The translations under genes and the position numbers were made by a program. The notes below the pieces were generated by a model. The model had not been told where the DNA came from and ran no database searches. It saw only the letters and a program-made list of their open reading frames with translations. Shown one piece after another: positions 17,132 through 26,186 of a DNA stretch of 64,000 nt (position 1 is the stretch's first letter; each line of letters starts with the position of its first letter). This DNA is from Bordetella parapertussis (lineage in GTDB: Bacteria; Pseudomonadota; Gammaproteobacteria; Burkholderiales; Burkholderiaceae_D). The stretch covers positions 62,001 through 126,000 of the forward strand of contig CAMCXB010000001.1 in the NCBI GenBank assembly GCA_945883145.1, written 5' to 3'.

Positions 17132-18868
17132 ATGAGTCCTTCCCAGACATTTAAACGCATCATGCGTTTACTCATTCCTCACAAGAGTCGCATCTTGATC
17201 GCTCTTGCTGGTATGGTCTTAACAGCTGCTACAGAGCCAGCAATGGCAGGACTCATGAAGCTATTGTTAGACAAAGGCTTTGCAGGTCCTCGCACGTTTT
17301 CACTTTGGTTAGTGCCCTTGTTTGTGGTGGGTGTGTTTGTCATACGTGGAATTTCTACTTTCACCACTAACTACATGATGGCGTGGGTATCGAGCCGTTT
17401 AATGACAGATCTGCGTCAAAGCATGTTTGAGCGCTTGTTAGATGTGCCTTTAGGATTTTATGGCGAACAATCAGTAGGCACAGTTATTAACGCCATGATG
17501 TTAGAAGTGCAGCAGATACTAGAAATGATACGTAGCGTATTAGTGACCTTAATACGTGACACTTTAACGGTCTTTGGTTTACTAGGATTTTTATTTTGGT
17601 TGAATTGGAAACTGACGTTAGTGACCTTAATTCTGATTCCTATTATTGCAGTTGTTGTGCGGCTGACTGCGCAAAGACTAAAACGCTTAATCAGAGAATT
17701 TCAAGAAATCAATGCAGCACTGACGCAATCCATAGAAGAGACAACACGCGCTCAGCAAGTTATAAAAATCTTTGGCGGTCAGCAGTATGAAGCACAACGT
17801 TTTGCACAGCGCTCTTCGCGTTTACGTGGCTTTACTATGCGCATGGCAAGCACCATGGCAACCACTGAACCTATAACGCAATTTGCTACTTCGATCGCAG
17901 TCTCAGTCATTATCATGATCGCCTTACTACAAGCGAACGAAGGAAATGTAACTGTCGGTGATTTTGCTTCATTCATCACTGCTATGTTGATGACACTCAC
18001 GCCGCTTAAACACTTAGCGGGTGTAAATGGACCATTGCAACGTGGCTTAGCAGCTGGAGAAGCCGTATTCAAACTCATTGATGCCACACCTGAAAGAACC
18101 GATGGTGTGCAACTACACAAACGTGCACAAGGCAGTTTGGAATTCAAACAAGTAGGATTTACTTATCCGACCCAAACACGTGCCGCACTAGATGAAATTA
18201 ATCTCACCATACAACCTGGAGAAACAGTGGCTTTGGTTGGCTTATCCGGCGGCGGTAAATCCACACTGGTTAATCTAGTGCCAGAATTTTTTAAATGTTC
18301 AACAGGTCAAATCTTGTTAGATGGAATACCCATCTCGCAAATTAGTTTGTCTAGCTTGCGTGCGCAAATGGCGATGGTCAGTCAGCATGTTGTTTTATTT
18401 GATGACACAGTCGCTGCGAATATCGCTTATGGTGATGCGCAACCTGATATGCAGCGCGTACAAGCGGCAGCCAAAGCAGCTCATTTAGATGATGTGATTG
18501 CAAACTTGCCACAAGGACTAGAGACACAGATTGGCGACAATGGTATGCGTTTATCTGGTGGACAGAGACAACGACTCGCGATTGCACGCGCTATTTATAA
18601 AGACGCGCCCATCTTGATCTTAGATGAAGCAACCTCAGCATTAGACACAGAGTCTGAGCGTGCAGTGCAGTCTGCATTGAATCAACTTATGCAAGGGCGA
18701 TCTACACTCGTGATTGCGCATAGACTTTCTACCATTGAGCATGCCGATCGCATCGTTGTTTTAGATGCAGGCAAAATCGCAGAAATTGGTAGTCACAAAG
18801 AGCTACTTGCACGACAAGGTTTATATGCACATCTTTATCATTTGCAGTTCGCTAAGGAGTCAGTATGA
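17132..18868 (+). CDS. msbA: Lipid A export ATP-binding/permease protein MsbA
   Basis: A 578-residue half-transporter: six transmembrane helices in the first 310 residues, then the ATPase. Walker A GLSGGGKST lies near residue 370, the signature LSGGQRQRLAIARA near 474, and Walker B ILILDEATSALD near 493. MsbA flips lipid A-core across the inner membrane using ATP, consistent with the LPS-type glycosyltransferases downstream. Its stop overlaps the start of the next gene (ATGA). Other type IV exporters look alike, but the start MSPSQTFKRIMRLLIPHK and the EETTRAQQVIKIFGGQ coupling region fit MsbA. No lpxK follows it here. Confidence 0.88.
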   Translation: MSPSQTFKRIMRLLIPHKSRILIALAGMVLTAATEPAMAGLMKLLLDKGFAGPRTFSLWLVPLFVVGVFVIRGISTFTTNYMMAWVSSRLMTDLRQSMFERLLDVPLGFYGEQSVGTVINAMMLEVQQILEMIRSVLVTLIRDTLTVFGLLGFLFWLNWKLTLVTLILIPIIAVVVRLTAQRLKRLIREFQEINAALTQSIEETTRAQQVIKIFGGQQYEAQRFAQRSSRLRGFTMRMASTMATTEPITQFATSIAVSVIIMIALLQANEGNVTVGDFASFITAMLMTLTPLKHLAGVNGPLQRGLAAGEAVFKLIDATPERTDGVQLHKRAQGSLEFKQVGFTYPTQTRAALDEINLTIQPGETVALVGLSGGGKSTLVNLVPEFFKCSTGQILLDGIPISQISLSSLRAQMAMVSQHVVLFDDTVAANIAYGDAQPDMQRVQAAAKAAHLDDVIANLPQGLETQIGDNGMRLSGGQRQRLAIARAIYKDAPILILDEATSALDTESERAVQSALNQLMQGRSTLVIAHRLSTIEHADRIVVLDAGKIAEIGSHKELLARQGLYAHLYHLQFAKESV

Positions 18869-19461
18869 GCACAACAGTAGCGCATCCCAAAGCCATTTCA
18901 CGTTTTCCAGTGCCTGAGATAAAAGATCTGCCTGACGACATACGTGAAAAAATATTAGCTGTACAAGAAAAGGCAGGCTTTGTACCTAACGTCTTTTTGA
19001 CCTTGGCGCACAGGCCAGATGAATTTCGCGCCTTCTTTGCTTATCATGATGCGTTGATGTTAAAAGAAACAGGGCATTTAACCAAATCAGATCGTGAAAT
19101 GATAGTGACTGCGACTAGCGCAAAAAATAATTGCCTCTACTGTGTAGTTGCACATGGCGCCTTACTGCGCATCTATGCAAAAAATCCTCTCATCGCAGAT
19201 CAAGTCGCTGTCAATCATTTAAAGGCAGATATCACGTCTCGCCAACATGCCATGTTAGATTTTGCAATCAAGGTTTGTCTAGATGCTGCTAGTGTTACCG
19301 ATGCTGATTATGCCGCCTTGCATGCACATGGCTTTGATGATGAAGATATTTGGGATATAGCTGCGATTACTGCTTTCTTTGGATTATCGAATCGTATGGC
19401 AAATGTGATTTCTATGCGTCCAAACGATGAGTTCTATTTGATGGGTAGAGTGGGGCGATAG
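18865..19461 (+). CDS. Peroxidase-related enzyme, AhpD / carboxymuconolactone decarboxylase-like
   Basis: A 198-residue helical protein with an AhpD-type redox motif: NNCLYCVVAH (about residues 90-99) supplies the C-X2-C-X3-H proton-relay pattern. The N-terminal segment (FVPNVFLTLAHRPDEFRAF) and the DEDIWDIAAITAFF stretch near 155 are typical of the peroxidase-related family. These proteins reduce peroxides or act as thiol disulfide oxidoreductases with lipoyl-type partners. The gene overlaps msbA by 4 bases, so it is probably co-transcribed, though no functional link with lipid export is known. It is the last gene before the AT-rich glycan island. Confidence 0.85.
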   Translation: MSTTVAHPKAISRFPVPEIKDLPDDIREKILAVQEKAGFVPNVFLTLAHRPDEFRAFFAYHDALMLKETGHLTKSDREMIVTATSAKNNCLYCVVAHGALLRIYAKNPLIADQVAVNHLKADITSRQHAMLDFAIKVCLDAASVTDADYAALHAHGFDDEDIWDIAAITAFFGLSNRMANVISMRPNDEFYLMGRVGR

Positions 19462-19485
19462 CTTTTTAATTTTTGGAATTTAAGT

Positions 19486-20586
19486 ATGAATTTTGATTAT
19501 TTAATAGTAGGAGCAGGATTTGCAGGATCTGTCTGCGCAAGATGTCTTGCTGAAGAGGGTAATAAAATCCTTATCATCGATAAGAGAGAGCATTTGGGTG
19601 GAAATGCTTACGATAAATTTGATGATAACGGCGTATTAATTCACCCTTATGGTCCCCATATTTTCCATACAAATAGTAGAAAAGTCTTTTCTTTTTTATC
19701 AAGATTTACCGATTGGAGATTTTACGAACACAAGGTATTAGCAAATACAAATGGAAATCTATACTCGATACCTATTAACAGAATGACTATTAATAAAGTT
19801 TTTAATCTCAATTTGAAGGAAGAAGATGTTGAAAATTTTTTAGATTCCAAAAGAGAAAAAATAAGTGAAATTAAAACAAGTGAAGATGTAGTATTAAGCA
19901 GCGTTGGTAAAGAATTATGTGAATTATTTTTTAGAGGATACACAAAAAAACAATGGGATCTTGATTTATCAGAACTAAGTGCAGGAGTAGCTGCAAGAAT
20001 TCCAACTCGTACCAATGATGATGATCGCTATTTTTCAGACACTTTTCAATTCATGCCTTTGTTAGGCTACACAAAATTATTTGAAAATATGCTGAATCAT
20101 GAAAATATTGAATCAAGAACTGGAGTAGATTTTTTTCAAGAAAATCTTCAAGAAAAATCAAGAAAAATAATTTTCACTGGACCGATAGATAAATATTTTG
20201 ATTATTGTTTTGGGAAATTACCTTATCGAAGCTTAGAGTTTGTTCATGAATTTATTGATGAGGATGAAAAATATCAAGATGTCGGCACTGTAAATTATCC
20301 AAATCATGAGGCATTTACACGTATTACCGAATTTAAGCACTTAACTGGTCAAAAAGTAAATGGTACTTCAATTGTAAAAGAGTATCCCCAAAGCTCTGGC
20401 GATCCTTATTACCCAATTCCAAATAAAAATAATGAAGATTTGTATCAAAAATATTTAAATAAAGCAGAAGAGCAAGATAACGTTTTTTTTGTCGGTCGCT
20501 TAGCGCAATATCGGTATTACAATATGGATCAGGTTGTTGCTAGTGCATTAAAACTTTCTGAAGATTTATTAAATAAAAATGAATAA
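19486..20586 (+). CDS. glf: UDP-galactopyranose mutase
   Basis: A 366-residue flavoenzyme that interconverts UDP-galactopyranose and UDP-galactofuranose. The FAD-binding start is DYLIVGAGFAGSVCARCLAE, then GGNAYD and HPYGPHIFHT. The substrate-loop arginine is in RIPTRTNDDDRYF (about 168-180), and the C-terminal GRLAQYRYYNMDQVV closes the FAD site. It shows that galactofuranose is probably part of a surface glycan in this cell. Base composition is clearly more AT-rich than msbA or the rng block, which suggests acquisition with the rest of this island. It overlaps the following gene by 8 bases. Confidence 0.95.
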   Translation: MNFDYLIVGAGFAGSVCARCLAEEGNKILIIDKREHLGGNAYDKFDDNGVLIHPYGPHIFHTNSRKVFSFLSRFTDWRFYEHKVLANTNGNLYSIPINRMTINKVFNLNLKEEDVENFLDSKREKISEIKTSEDVVLSSVGKELCELFFRGYTKKQWDLDLSELSAGVAARIPTRTNDDDRYFSDTFQFMPLLGYTKLFENMLNHENIESRTGVDFFQENLQEKSRKIIFTGPIDKYFDYCFGKLPYRSLEFVHEFIDEDEKYQDVGTVNYPNHEAFTRITEFKHLTGQKVNGTSIVKEYPQSSGDPYYPIPNKNNEDLYQKYLNKAEEQDNVFFVGRLAQYRYYNMDQVVASALKLSEDLLNKNE

Positions 20587-21337
20587 TATATTTATCGTTA
20601 CACATGCATTTCCAAATTTTACTGCACCAGAAGGCTATTCATTTTTAAAAGTCGGATCTGCAGCATTTGAAGCGGAATATTCTGACGATAGCGGCGACAA
20701 TATATCGCAACTAAATCCGTATTATTGTGAACTCACGGGTCTTTATTGGATTTGGAAAAATTATAAATGTGATCCAGAAGATGTAGTGGGTTTAGTCCAT
20801 TATCGACGAGTATTTGGTGATCCTGGAATTTATTCAATATTGAAGAAAAGATTTCTACCAATTGAAAAAATAGTCAAAGATTTAAGTCGTTCAGATTTAA
20901 TAATTCCTGATAGGCGTTATTTTAAAAATGGTATTTATAATCACTATAAAAAATATCATGAGATTGGTGATCTGGAAGCATGTTTAGAGTATTTGCGATC
21001 TAACGGAAAACTGCCATTAGAAGTTGAAAACATGATTATGTCTGATAAAAGAGGCGTAGTTTGTAATATGTTTATTACAAAGAAAAAAACATTAGATGAA
21101 TATTGCGAATGGTTATTTCCCATGTTTTTTTCAGTAGATAAAAAAATGTATTTAGATTCTCGATCTGATTTTCAGAAAAGAGCGATGGGTTTTTTGGGTG
21201 AAAATCTCTTCAATGCTTGGCTTTGGTCTAATCCAGATTTGGTTCTAACTGAAAGGCCAATTTTAAAGCTATATAAATCTGCTATTTCTAATTTAAATGG
21301 CTATAGAAAACATATTCTTTATCGTTCAATTAAATAA
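20579..21337 (+). CDS. DUF4422 domain-containing glycan biosynthesis protein
   Basis: A 252-residue protein with the DUF4422 pattern: NPYYCELTGLYWIWKN (about 42-57), VVGLVHYRRVF (about 64-74) and a C-terminal LGENLFNAWLW. DUF4422 proteins are found in capsule and O-antigen clusters and look like GT-A-type glycosyltransferases. No signal peptide or membrane segment is seen. The gene starts inside the end of glf, so the two are translationally coupled, and it may use the galactofuranose donor made by Glf. The exact linkage is unknown. AT-rich like the rest of the island. Confidence 0.82.
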   Translation: MNNIFIVTHAFPNFTAPEGYSFLKVGSAAFEAEYSDDSGDNISQLNPYYCELTGLYWIWKNYKCDPEDVVGLVHYRRVFGDPGIYSILKKRFLPIEKIVKDLSRSDLIIPDRRYFKNGIYNHYKKYHEIGDLEACLEYLRSNGKLPLEVENMIMSDKRGVVCNMFITKKKTLDEYCEWLFPMFFSVDKKMYLDSRSDFQKRAMGFLGENLFNAWLWSNPDLVLTERPILKLYKSAISNLNGYRKHILYRSIK

Positions 21338-21344
21338 ACCGCAA

Positions 21345-21944
21345 TTAATTTTTTTGAGCGCTAAGTTCCCAAGTGAAATGCGTAATCCCACCTTTTAAAA
21401 AGTGTTGATTTAAATTTCTAATTATTTTTCTTGGAGTTGGAATATTTTGATAGTAAAGATTTTTTTGAACTTCCCAAGCAGCTTTTATTATTGAAAAATT
21501 TCCTCTAAATCCATATCTAATAGCATACGCATTTTTTCCACAAAAATAGGTATGCGTTGTTTCAGTAATTATGTTTACATGAGTTGGATCTTGAAATGCT
21601 TCTGGTCTGGGATACGCGGGCGTGCTGGCTAGAAAAAGACCTTCAGGTTCCAAAATTCTATATATTTCACTCATTAAATTAATAAATGGTGAAATAGATT
21701 TTCCGTTTTTATCAAAAGCTTGGCGCGGTATATGTTCAAGTACATCAAACGCTGAAATGGAGCTGAAATAGTTATCGGGAAATGGCAAGGTTTCTGAGGC
21801 TAAATCTACTTTTTTAAAGACAAAAGAATTCTCTGTTGTCTTTTTCTCCATATCTTCTAAGTCGCATGCATACAATAAGTCACGATGATAAGGATTTCTA
21901 GGCGCTGTTCCGCAGCCTATGTCTAGATGACGAGTTTCATTCAT
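21345..21944 (-). CDS. SAM-dependent methyltransferase (class I)
   Basis: A 199-residue class I methyltransferase. Motif I is HLDIGCGTAPRNP at the N-terminus (residues 6-18), acidic motif II follows in the CDLEDME region, and the FSSISAFDVLEHIPR stretch (about 60-74) contains the typical post-II/III element. It lies in the glycan island, convergent with the DUF4422 gene with only 7 bases between stops, so a sugar or lipid acceptor is likely. It is shorter than many sugar methyltransferases but shows no truncation at motif level. Strongly AT-rich. Substrate cannot be told. Confidence 0.82.
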   Translation of the reverse strand: MNETRHLDIGCGTAPRNPYHRDLLYACDLEDMEKKTTENSFVFKKVDLASETLPFPDNYFSSISAFDVLEHIPRQAFDKNGKSISPFINLMSEIYRILEPEGLFLASTPAYPRPEAFQDPTHVNIITETTHTYFCGKNAYAIRYGFRGNFSIIKAAWEVQKNLYYQNIPTPRKIIRNLNQHFLKGGITHFTWELSAQKN

Positions 21945-22064
21945 ATTATTATCTTTGTAAGGAAATCGAATAATTAATTAGGAATTTTACCTAATTTCAA
22001 TCTCAGCTCGGATTATTTATTAAATCTTTGAGATTAGAGCTATTAATTGATTAATTACTATCTT

Positions 22065-22913
22065 TTAATTTAGTAGGCCAGCAATTCTGCCAATTAGACG
22101 CGCTAAGTATCGTGGGTAAGGTATGAGTATTCTTGGAATTAAATTTAATATTGCAAGAATCAAAGTTTTTATTTTCAGTTGTTGATAGCGACGCTCACCA
22201 AAATATTTTTTTTCAAATAATAACTTTGACTGCGCATGATGGAATCCTCTGATAAATTCATGTTTCAATGGATTGCCACCTTTTACAGAGCCTCTTGAAT
22301 AATGAATAACCTCAAGTGTAGGATCTAAGATAATTTGTTTTTTATGTTTAAAAACACGTTGGCATAGATCATCATCTTCATAATATAAGAAAAACTCTTC
22401 ATCAAAAAATCCTACATTTTGCATTTCGGATAATTTAATTAACATCACTGCGCCACAAACAAAGCCTACGCAGCATGGTCCGTCTGCTTTATCTCCCTTT
22501 GACTTCCAATAGGTAACTGGCCACCGATAATTTATTTCAGTACTGCCATCTCGGCTAATTAAATGTGGTGCAATGATTGCAGCATCAATAAATTTATTTG
22601 CAGAGGTAATTAATTTTGAAAAGAAATCTTCTTTGGTTTCGCAGTCGGGATTTAATAATAGGGCGTAAGGTGTTTGTACTAATGTGAGTGCTTTATTATT
22701 TGCTGCACCAAATCCAACATTTTTTTCGAGTGAAATTATTTTTGCATGTGGAAAAAATGAATTTATTGATTCGATGGTTTTATCTTCGCTAGCATTATCT
22801 ACAAAAATAATATTTTTTAGTTTAGATAATGAACGACTTAAAGAGGGAAGGCAGTGAGCACTGTTGTAAGTTACGATAACAACGGTAAATTCATCTGTGC
22901 TGTTAACAGTCAT
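22065..22913 (-). CDS. Glycosyltransferase family 2 (rhamnosyltransferase-like)
   Basis: A 282-residue GT2 enzyme. The nucleotide-binding start VVIVTYNSAHCLPSL is followed by IIFVDNASEDKT and NVGFGAANNKAL; the DXD-equivalent is LLLNPDCE (about residues 88-95), and FFDEEFFLYYEDDDLCQRV (about 171-189) holds the acceptor-site ED motif. This arrangement resembles the WbbL/rhamnosyltransferase group. It begins one base after the upstream GT2 gene stops, so the two are co-translated. Presumed to extend a surface polysaccharide or LPS core at the cytoplasmic face. Confidence 0.88.
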   Translation of the reverse strand: MTVNSTDEFTVVIVTYNSAHCLPSLSRSLSKLKNIIFVDNASEDKTIESINSFFPHAKIISLEKNVGFGAANNKALTLVQTPYALLLNPDCETKEDFFSKLITSANKFIDAAIIAPHLISRDGSTEINYRWPVTYWKSKGDKADGPCCVGFVCGAVMLIKLSEMQNVGFFDEEFFLYYEDDDLCQRVFKHKKQIILDPTLEVIHYSRGSVKGGNPLKHEFIRGFHHAQSKLLFEKKYFGERRYQQLKIKTLILAILNLIPRILIPYPRYLARLIGRIAGLLN

Positions 22914-22914
22914 T

Positions 22915-23901
22915 TTATTTAAATAATCTTTTTAATTTCTGTTGAAATTTTTGTATGGTGATCGCTATTTCTGGATTCGAGATATAGATGAAGTGCTTTA
23001 GCTTAAAAAATAAATTAACTTTGTTAAAGTTCGATAGAAAATTTATTTTTTCGGAAAAATTGATTGTATTGTGTAATGCTAAAACAAATGATGCTCCATC
23101 AAGTTTTTTAGCAAGTTTTTTATTCCATAAATCTTCACGCCCCACAGTCTTGAGATCGGCTTGAATCTGCAAGTATTGCGCTCTTTGTAATCGGTAATGT
23201 TTTTTTGACCATTTAAGATAGTCTGAAGTTGTAGCCAAATTAGATTTATCTTGAGAAATGCCGCCTTCTCTATACAGTATCAAGGGTTCGTGAATTTTTA
23301 AACCGCCACCGGCTAAACTTGCACGAAATGCCATGACTTGATCCTCGTACACAAGTTCAGAATTGAAGTCGCCAAATTGATTGTGCAGTCTACGCGTAAA
23401 TGCATGCGCTGCACCCACTACATAAGGTCGTTTTCTTATCCATTTTTCTGGTGTATCCCAGTAACTCAAATCAGCTACGATTACATTTTCTGCATCACTT
23501 CCATCAGTTCGTATTTTTTGTAAATCACTCGTTATTAAATCAGCTTTCTTTCCATTATCTAGCCATGCATTGACTATGGTGCTAATTCTGTTTGGTGCAG
23601 AGATATCATCACCTGCTGCTGTAAAAATAAGTTCGCCATTTGTATTGGCTATTGCTTGATTATAGTGCGCCCCTATACCTAGATTATTCTTATTTTTATG
23701 AATAGTTATATGCCGATTTCCCTGATATCCATCTTTTAATGCTTGAATAATATCGAAAGTAGTATCAGTGGAGCTGTCATCGGAGAAAAGGATATCCAAT
23801 TCACCGCGGTAGTCTTGTGATAAACAGCTATGGGCTGCTTCTAAGATGGTTTTTTCCTGATTGAAGGAAAAAAGTATGAGGGATATCTTTGGTAAAGACA
23901 T
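22915..23901 (-). CDS. Glycosyltransferase family 2
   Basis: A 328-residue GT2 protein. ISLILFSFNQEKTILEA opens the GT-A domain, ILFSDDSSTDTTFDII follows, and NTNGELIFTAAGDDISAPNR supplies the metal-binding Asp residues (about 88-107). The C-terminal 90 residues are helical and less conserved. It is the first gene of the leftward pair in the glycan island and faces away from the GT25 gene. Both sugar and acceptor are unknown. The frame is intact; composition is AT-rich, as in its neighbours. Confidence 0.86.
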   Translation of the reverse strand: MSLPKISLILFSFNQEKTILEAAHSCLSQDYRGELDILFSDDSSTDTTFDIIQALKDGYQGNRHITIHKNKNNLGIGAHYNQAIANTNGELIFTAAGDDISAPNRISTIVNAWLDNGKKADLITSDLQKIRTDGSDAENVIVADLSYWDTPEKWIRKRPYVVGAAHAFTRRLHNQFGDFNSELVYEDQVMAFRASLAGGGLKIHEPLILYREGGISQDKSNLATTSDYLKWSKKHYRLQRAQYLQIQADLKTVGREDLWNKKLAKKLDGASFVLALHNTINFSEKINFLSNFNKVNLFFKLKHFIYISNPEIAITIQKFQQKLKRLFK

Positions 23902-24099
23902 ATCTTTTATATTTAACTACATTCTGCAATATTATTTTTTTTGGGGATATCTTCAGATTGCTAGAATGACAGATTTTCTTGGAATGGTCGACGGATAAGC
24001 GATTTAATTTATCGATGATTAAAATTAATATTATGAAAACAATTTTTTCATTTAGTCAGTTCTTCGCTGCTGTACTATTTGATTAATAATAAAAAAAAT

Positions 24100-24282
24100 A
24101 TGCAGATTCCTCAGCATGGATTAGGATTATTCTTAATAGCAGTCACTTTATTAGTTGGTAGCATGTTTAATGCACTACTTAGAGACTGGAAATTTGGGAT
24201 GCCGATGATGATACTGTTAGCCATTGCATATAGAGGTTCATCAGAAGTGGTATCAAAAGAAGCTGTTAATGAAGCAACCTAA
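24100..24282 (+). CDS. Possible small membrane protein, unrecognised
   Basis: A 60-codon frame from ATG 24100. One or two hydrophobic stretches (LGLFLIAVTLLVGSMF and MPMMILLAIAYR) separated by a short polar loop would make a small inner-membrane protein. There is no good ribosome binding site, only an A-rich run before the ATG. It lies 12 bases upstream of the GT25 gene on the same strand and may be co-transcribed. I do not recognise a family. It could instead be a remnant of a larger membrane protein lost from the island. Confidence 0.4.
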   Translation: MQIPQHGLGLFLIAVTLLVGSMFNALLRDWKFGMPMMILLAIAYRGSSEVVSKEAVNEAT

Positions 24283-24294
24283 AATAAAACCTAG

Positions 24295-25110
24295 ATGATC
24301 ACGCAAGCATTATCAGCTACGCCATGGGATCGATGTGGTGTCTTTTTAATTAACTTAGATCGATCGCCCGATCGCTTAGCGACTGCAAGTCGTCATTTTT
24401 CTGATGCTGGAATTCCGTTCCAGCGTATTGCTGGTTTCGATGCAAGCAATGAAGATGTGAGTAGTATTCCAATTGACCAAGCAGCCTTTACTAAAATTCA
24501 TGGAAGAAAATCCATACGCAAAGGTGAGATTGGTGTTTATCAAAGTCATCTAAGAGCTATTTATACTTTTCTTGAAACTGATAAAGACTTTGCGATTATT
24601 CTGGAAGATGATGTATTGCCTCTGCCGCATACGATCACTAGCATTCAGCAGTTAATTAGATGGGAATCAGATTGGGACATAGTGCCCTTATTTCATTTTC
24701 ATAGTGGAGGGCCGGTCACTTTACAGCAGAGTGATAAGCTTAAATTAACCGTCCATTTAGCGCATATCTCTTCTGCTGCGGCGTATATGATTAACCGTCA
24801 TGCTGCACAAGTTTTAATTAAACATATGGCTGTGCAAAGAGCATGTGTAGATCATGCTTTATTTGAAAACTGGGCACATGGTTTGCGCTTACGAGGGATA
24901 GTGCCAATGGCGATGCAATTAAGTGCTCAAGCCAATATATCGACTATTAATGCAGAGAATTCAGGTAAGTTAGCATTGTGGCGCAGGGTGCCTACTTTTT
25001 TAGCGCGCATGCATGTGGCAGTAAGATTGTTTTTCTTTGCGCTGAAAGATCTTGCGACAGCTTTAACTAAATCGAATAAAAATCCTATTTCAAGATCTTT
25101 GCCAGACTGA
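24295..25110 (+). CDS. Glycosyltransferase family 25 (LPS-type)
   Basis: A 271-residue GT25 enzyme. The start CGVFLINLDRSPDRLATA, the middle GEIGVYQSHLRAIY (about 78-91) and IILEDDVLPLP (about 101-111) are the family landmarks. GT25 enzymes transfer galactose or glucose to LPS inner or outer core. The extreme C-terminal residues are basic and may aid membrane contact. Its 3' end overlaps the convergent GT4 gene by 21 bases. Composition is nearer the chromosome average than the genes to its left, so it may belong to the native LPS locus rather than the acquired part. Confidence 0.88.
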   Translation: MITQALSATPWDRCGVFLINLDRSPDRLATASRHFSDAGIPFQRIAGFDASNEDVSSIPIDQAAFTKIHGRKSIRKGEIGVYQSHLRAIYTFLETDKDFAIILEDDVLPLPHTITSIQQLIRWESDWDIVPLFHFHSGGPVTLQQSDKLKLTVHLAHISSAAAYMINRHAAQVLIKHMAVQRACVDHALFENWAHGLRLRGIVPMAMQLSAQANISTINAENSGKLALWRRVPTFLARMHVAVRLFFFALKDLATALTKSNKNPISRSLPD

Positions 25111-26172
25111 TTCATAAACCGCAGCAATTCCCTGAGCTTCACGTTCTACCGAAAACCCTGCTTCAACTCTTAATCTTCCTGAACGTCCCATCTCTGCAGT
25201 TTGAGTTGGATTTTGCATGAGCTTGCGTAATGCAATCACTAAAGCAGCCACATCTTCAGTAGGCACGACATATCCTGTCTTAGCTTCATCGACTATATTT
25301 TTAAACGCACCCGTATCACTTGCCACAACAGCGCAAGCGCAAGCCATACCTTCTAATGGTGTTAATCCAAAAGGTTCATAGCGAGGACAGGCAACAGTGA
25401 TTAAAACATTTTGATACCAAGTGCCGACTTCAGCAGGAGGAATTTCACCAATAAAGAGAAGTCGATCAGCTAGTCCATGTTCAGCAATTTTAGTGTCAAG
25501 TGCTTGTTTAAATTCTGCATGCTGAGGCTGACACAATCCTGCAATCACAGCTGTGAAGTCTGGAAATTCAGGTAGCAACTGTAGCAGTGCTTCTACATAA
25601 ATATCAGTGCCTTTATCTGGTCTTATACGACCAAACACTCCTATGCCATATTTACCGGGAAGTCCGGTACGTTGCCACACTGTGAGTTTGTCAGTTGGAG
25701 GTGAGAAGCGCTCTAAGCTAATGCCATGTGGGACAACGCGCGTGGTATTGGGTACATAACTCGCCGCTTCCGGTGTGGTGGCAATCACACCATCCATGTT
25801 GGCGATGAGCCAGCGTGGAAACCATGAATGCCTATGTTTAGCAGCTGAAGTAAATACGAGTGAAATAGGCAATCTACAAACATCACGCAAAAAAATTGCC
25901 AACATCATTTCAGGATCGCGCCGCACATGCCATATACGTCTTCGTCCATCAGGTAAGAGAGATAAAGAATAACGAACAGCTTGCCAGAATGTCAGGCGTT
26001 GAAATTGTTGTGGTGTCTCTGATCCAGCAATGCTAGCACCAGGCATGTCGGAACCGTAGTAGCCGATGTTAAGTGACCGTGCTTGAACAGGCAAGAGGGC
26101 ATTCACAGTGCCAGAGACGCCCGTAAAGCGTTTCTTGATATTAGTGATAATGACTTCAGGATTGATAGACAT
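25090..26172 (-). CDS. Glycosyltransferase family 4 (LPS core type)
   Basis: A 360-residue GT-B enzyme. The N-terminal domain has ITNIKKRFTGVSGTVNAL; the C-terminal domain has GIGVFGRIRPDKGTDIYVEAL (about 190-210) and the nucleotide-sugar site EPFGLTPLEGMACACAVVASDTGAF with the E-X7-E motif. GT4 enzymes of this type add sugars to lipid A-core or related glycolipids. ATG 26172 is chosen; a GTG 12 bases upstream, just after the rng stop, is possible. It directly follows rng on the same strand and is probably transcribed with it. Confidence 0.87.
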   Translation of the reverse strand: MSINPEVIITNIKKRFTGVSGTVNALLPVQARSLNIGYYGSDMPGASIAGSETPQQFQRLTFWQAVRYSLSLLPDGRRRIWHVRRDPEMMLAIFLRDVCRLPISLVFTSAAKHRHSWFPRWLIANMDGVIATTPEAASYVPNTTRVVPHGISLERFSPPTDKLTVWQRTGLPGKYGIGVFGRIRPDKGTDIYVEALLQLLPEFPDFTAVIAGLCQPQHAEFKQALDTKIAEHGLADRLLFIGEIPPAEVGTWYQNVLITVACPRYEPFGLTPLEGMACACAVVASDTGAFKNIVDEAKTGYVVPTEDVAALVIALRKLMQNPTQTAEMGRSGRLRVEAGFSVEREAQGIAAVYESVWQRS

Positions 26173-26186
26173 AGCGCATGCCACAC

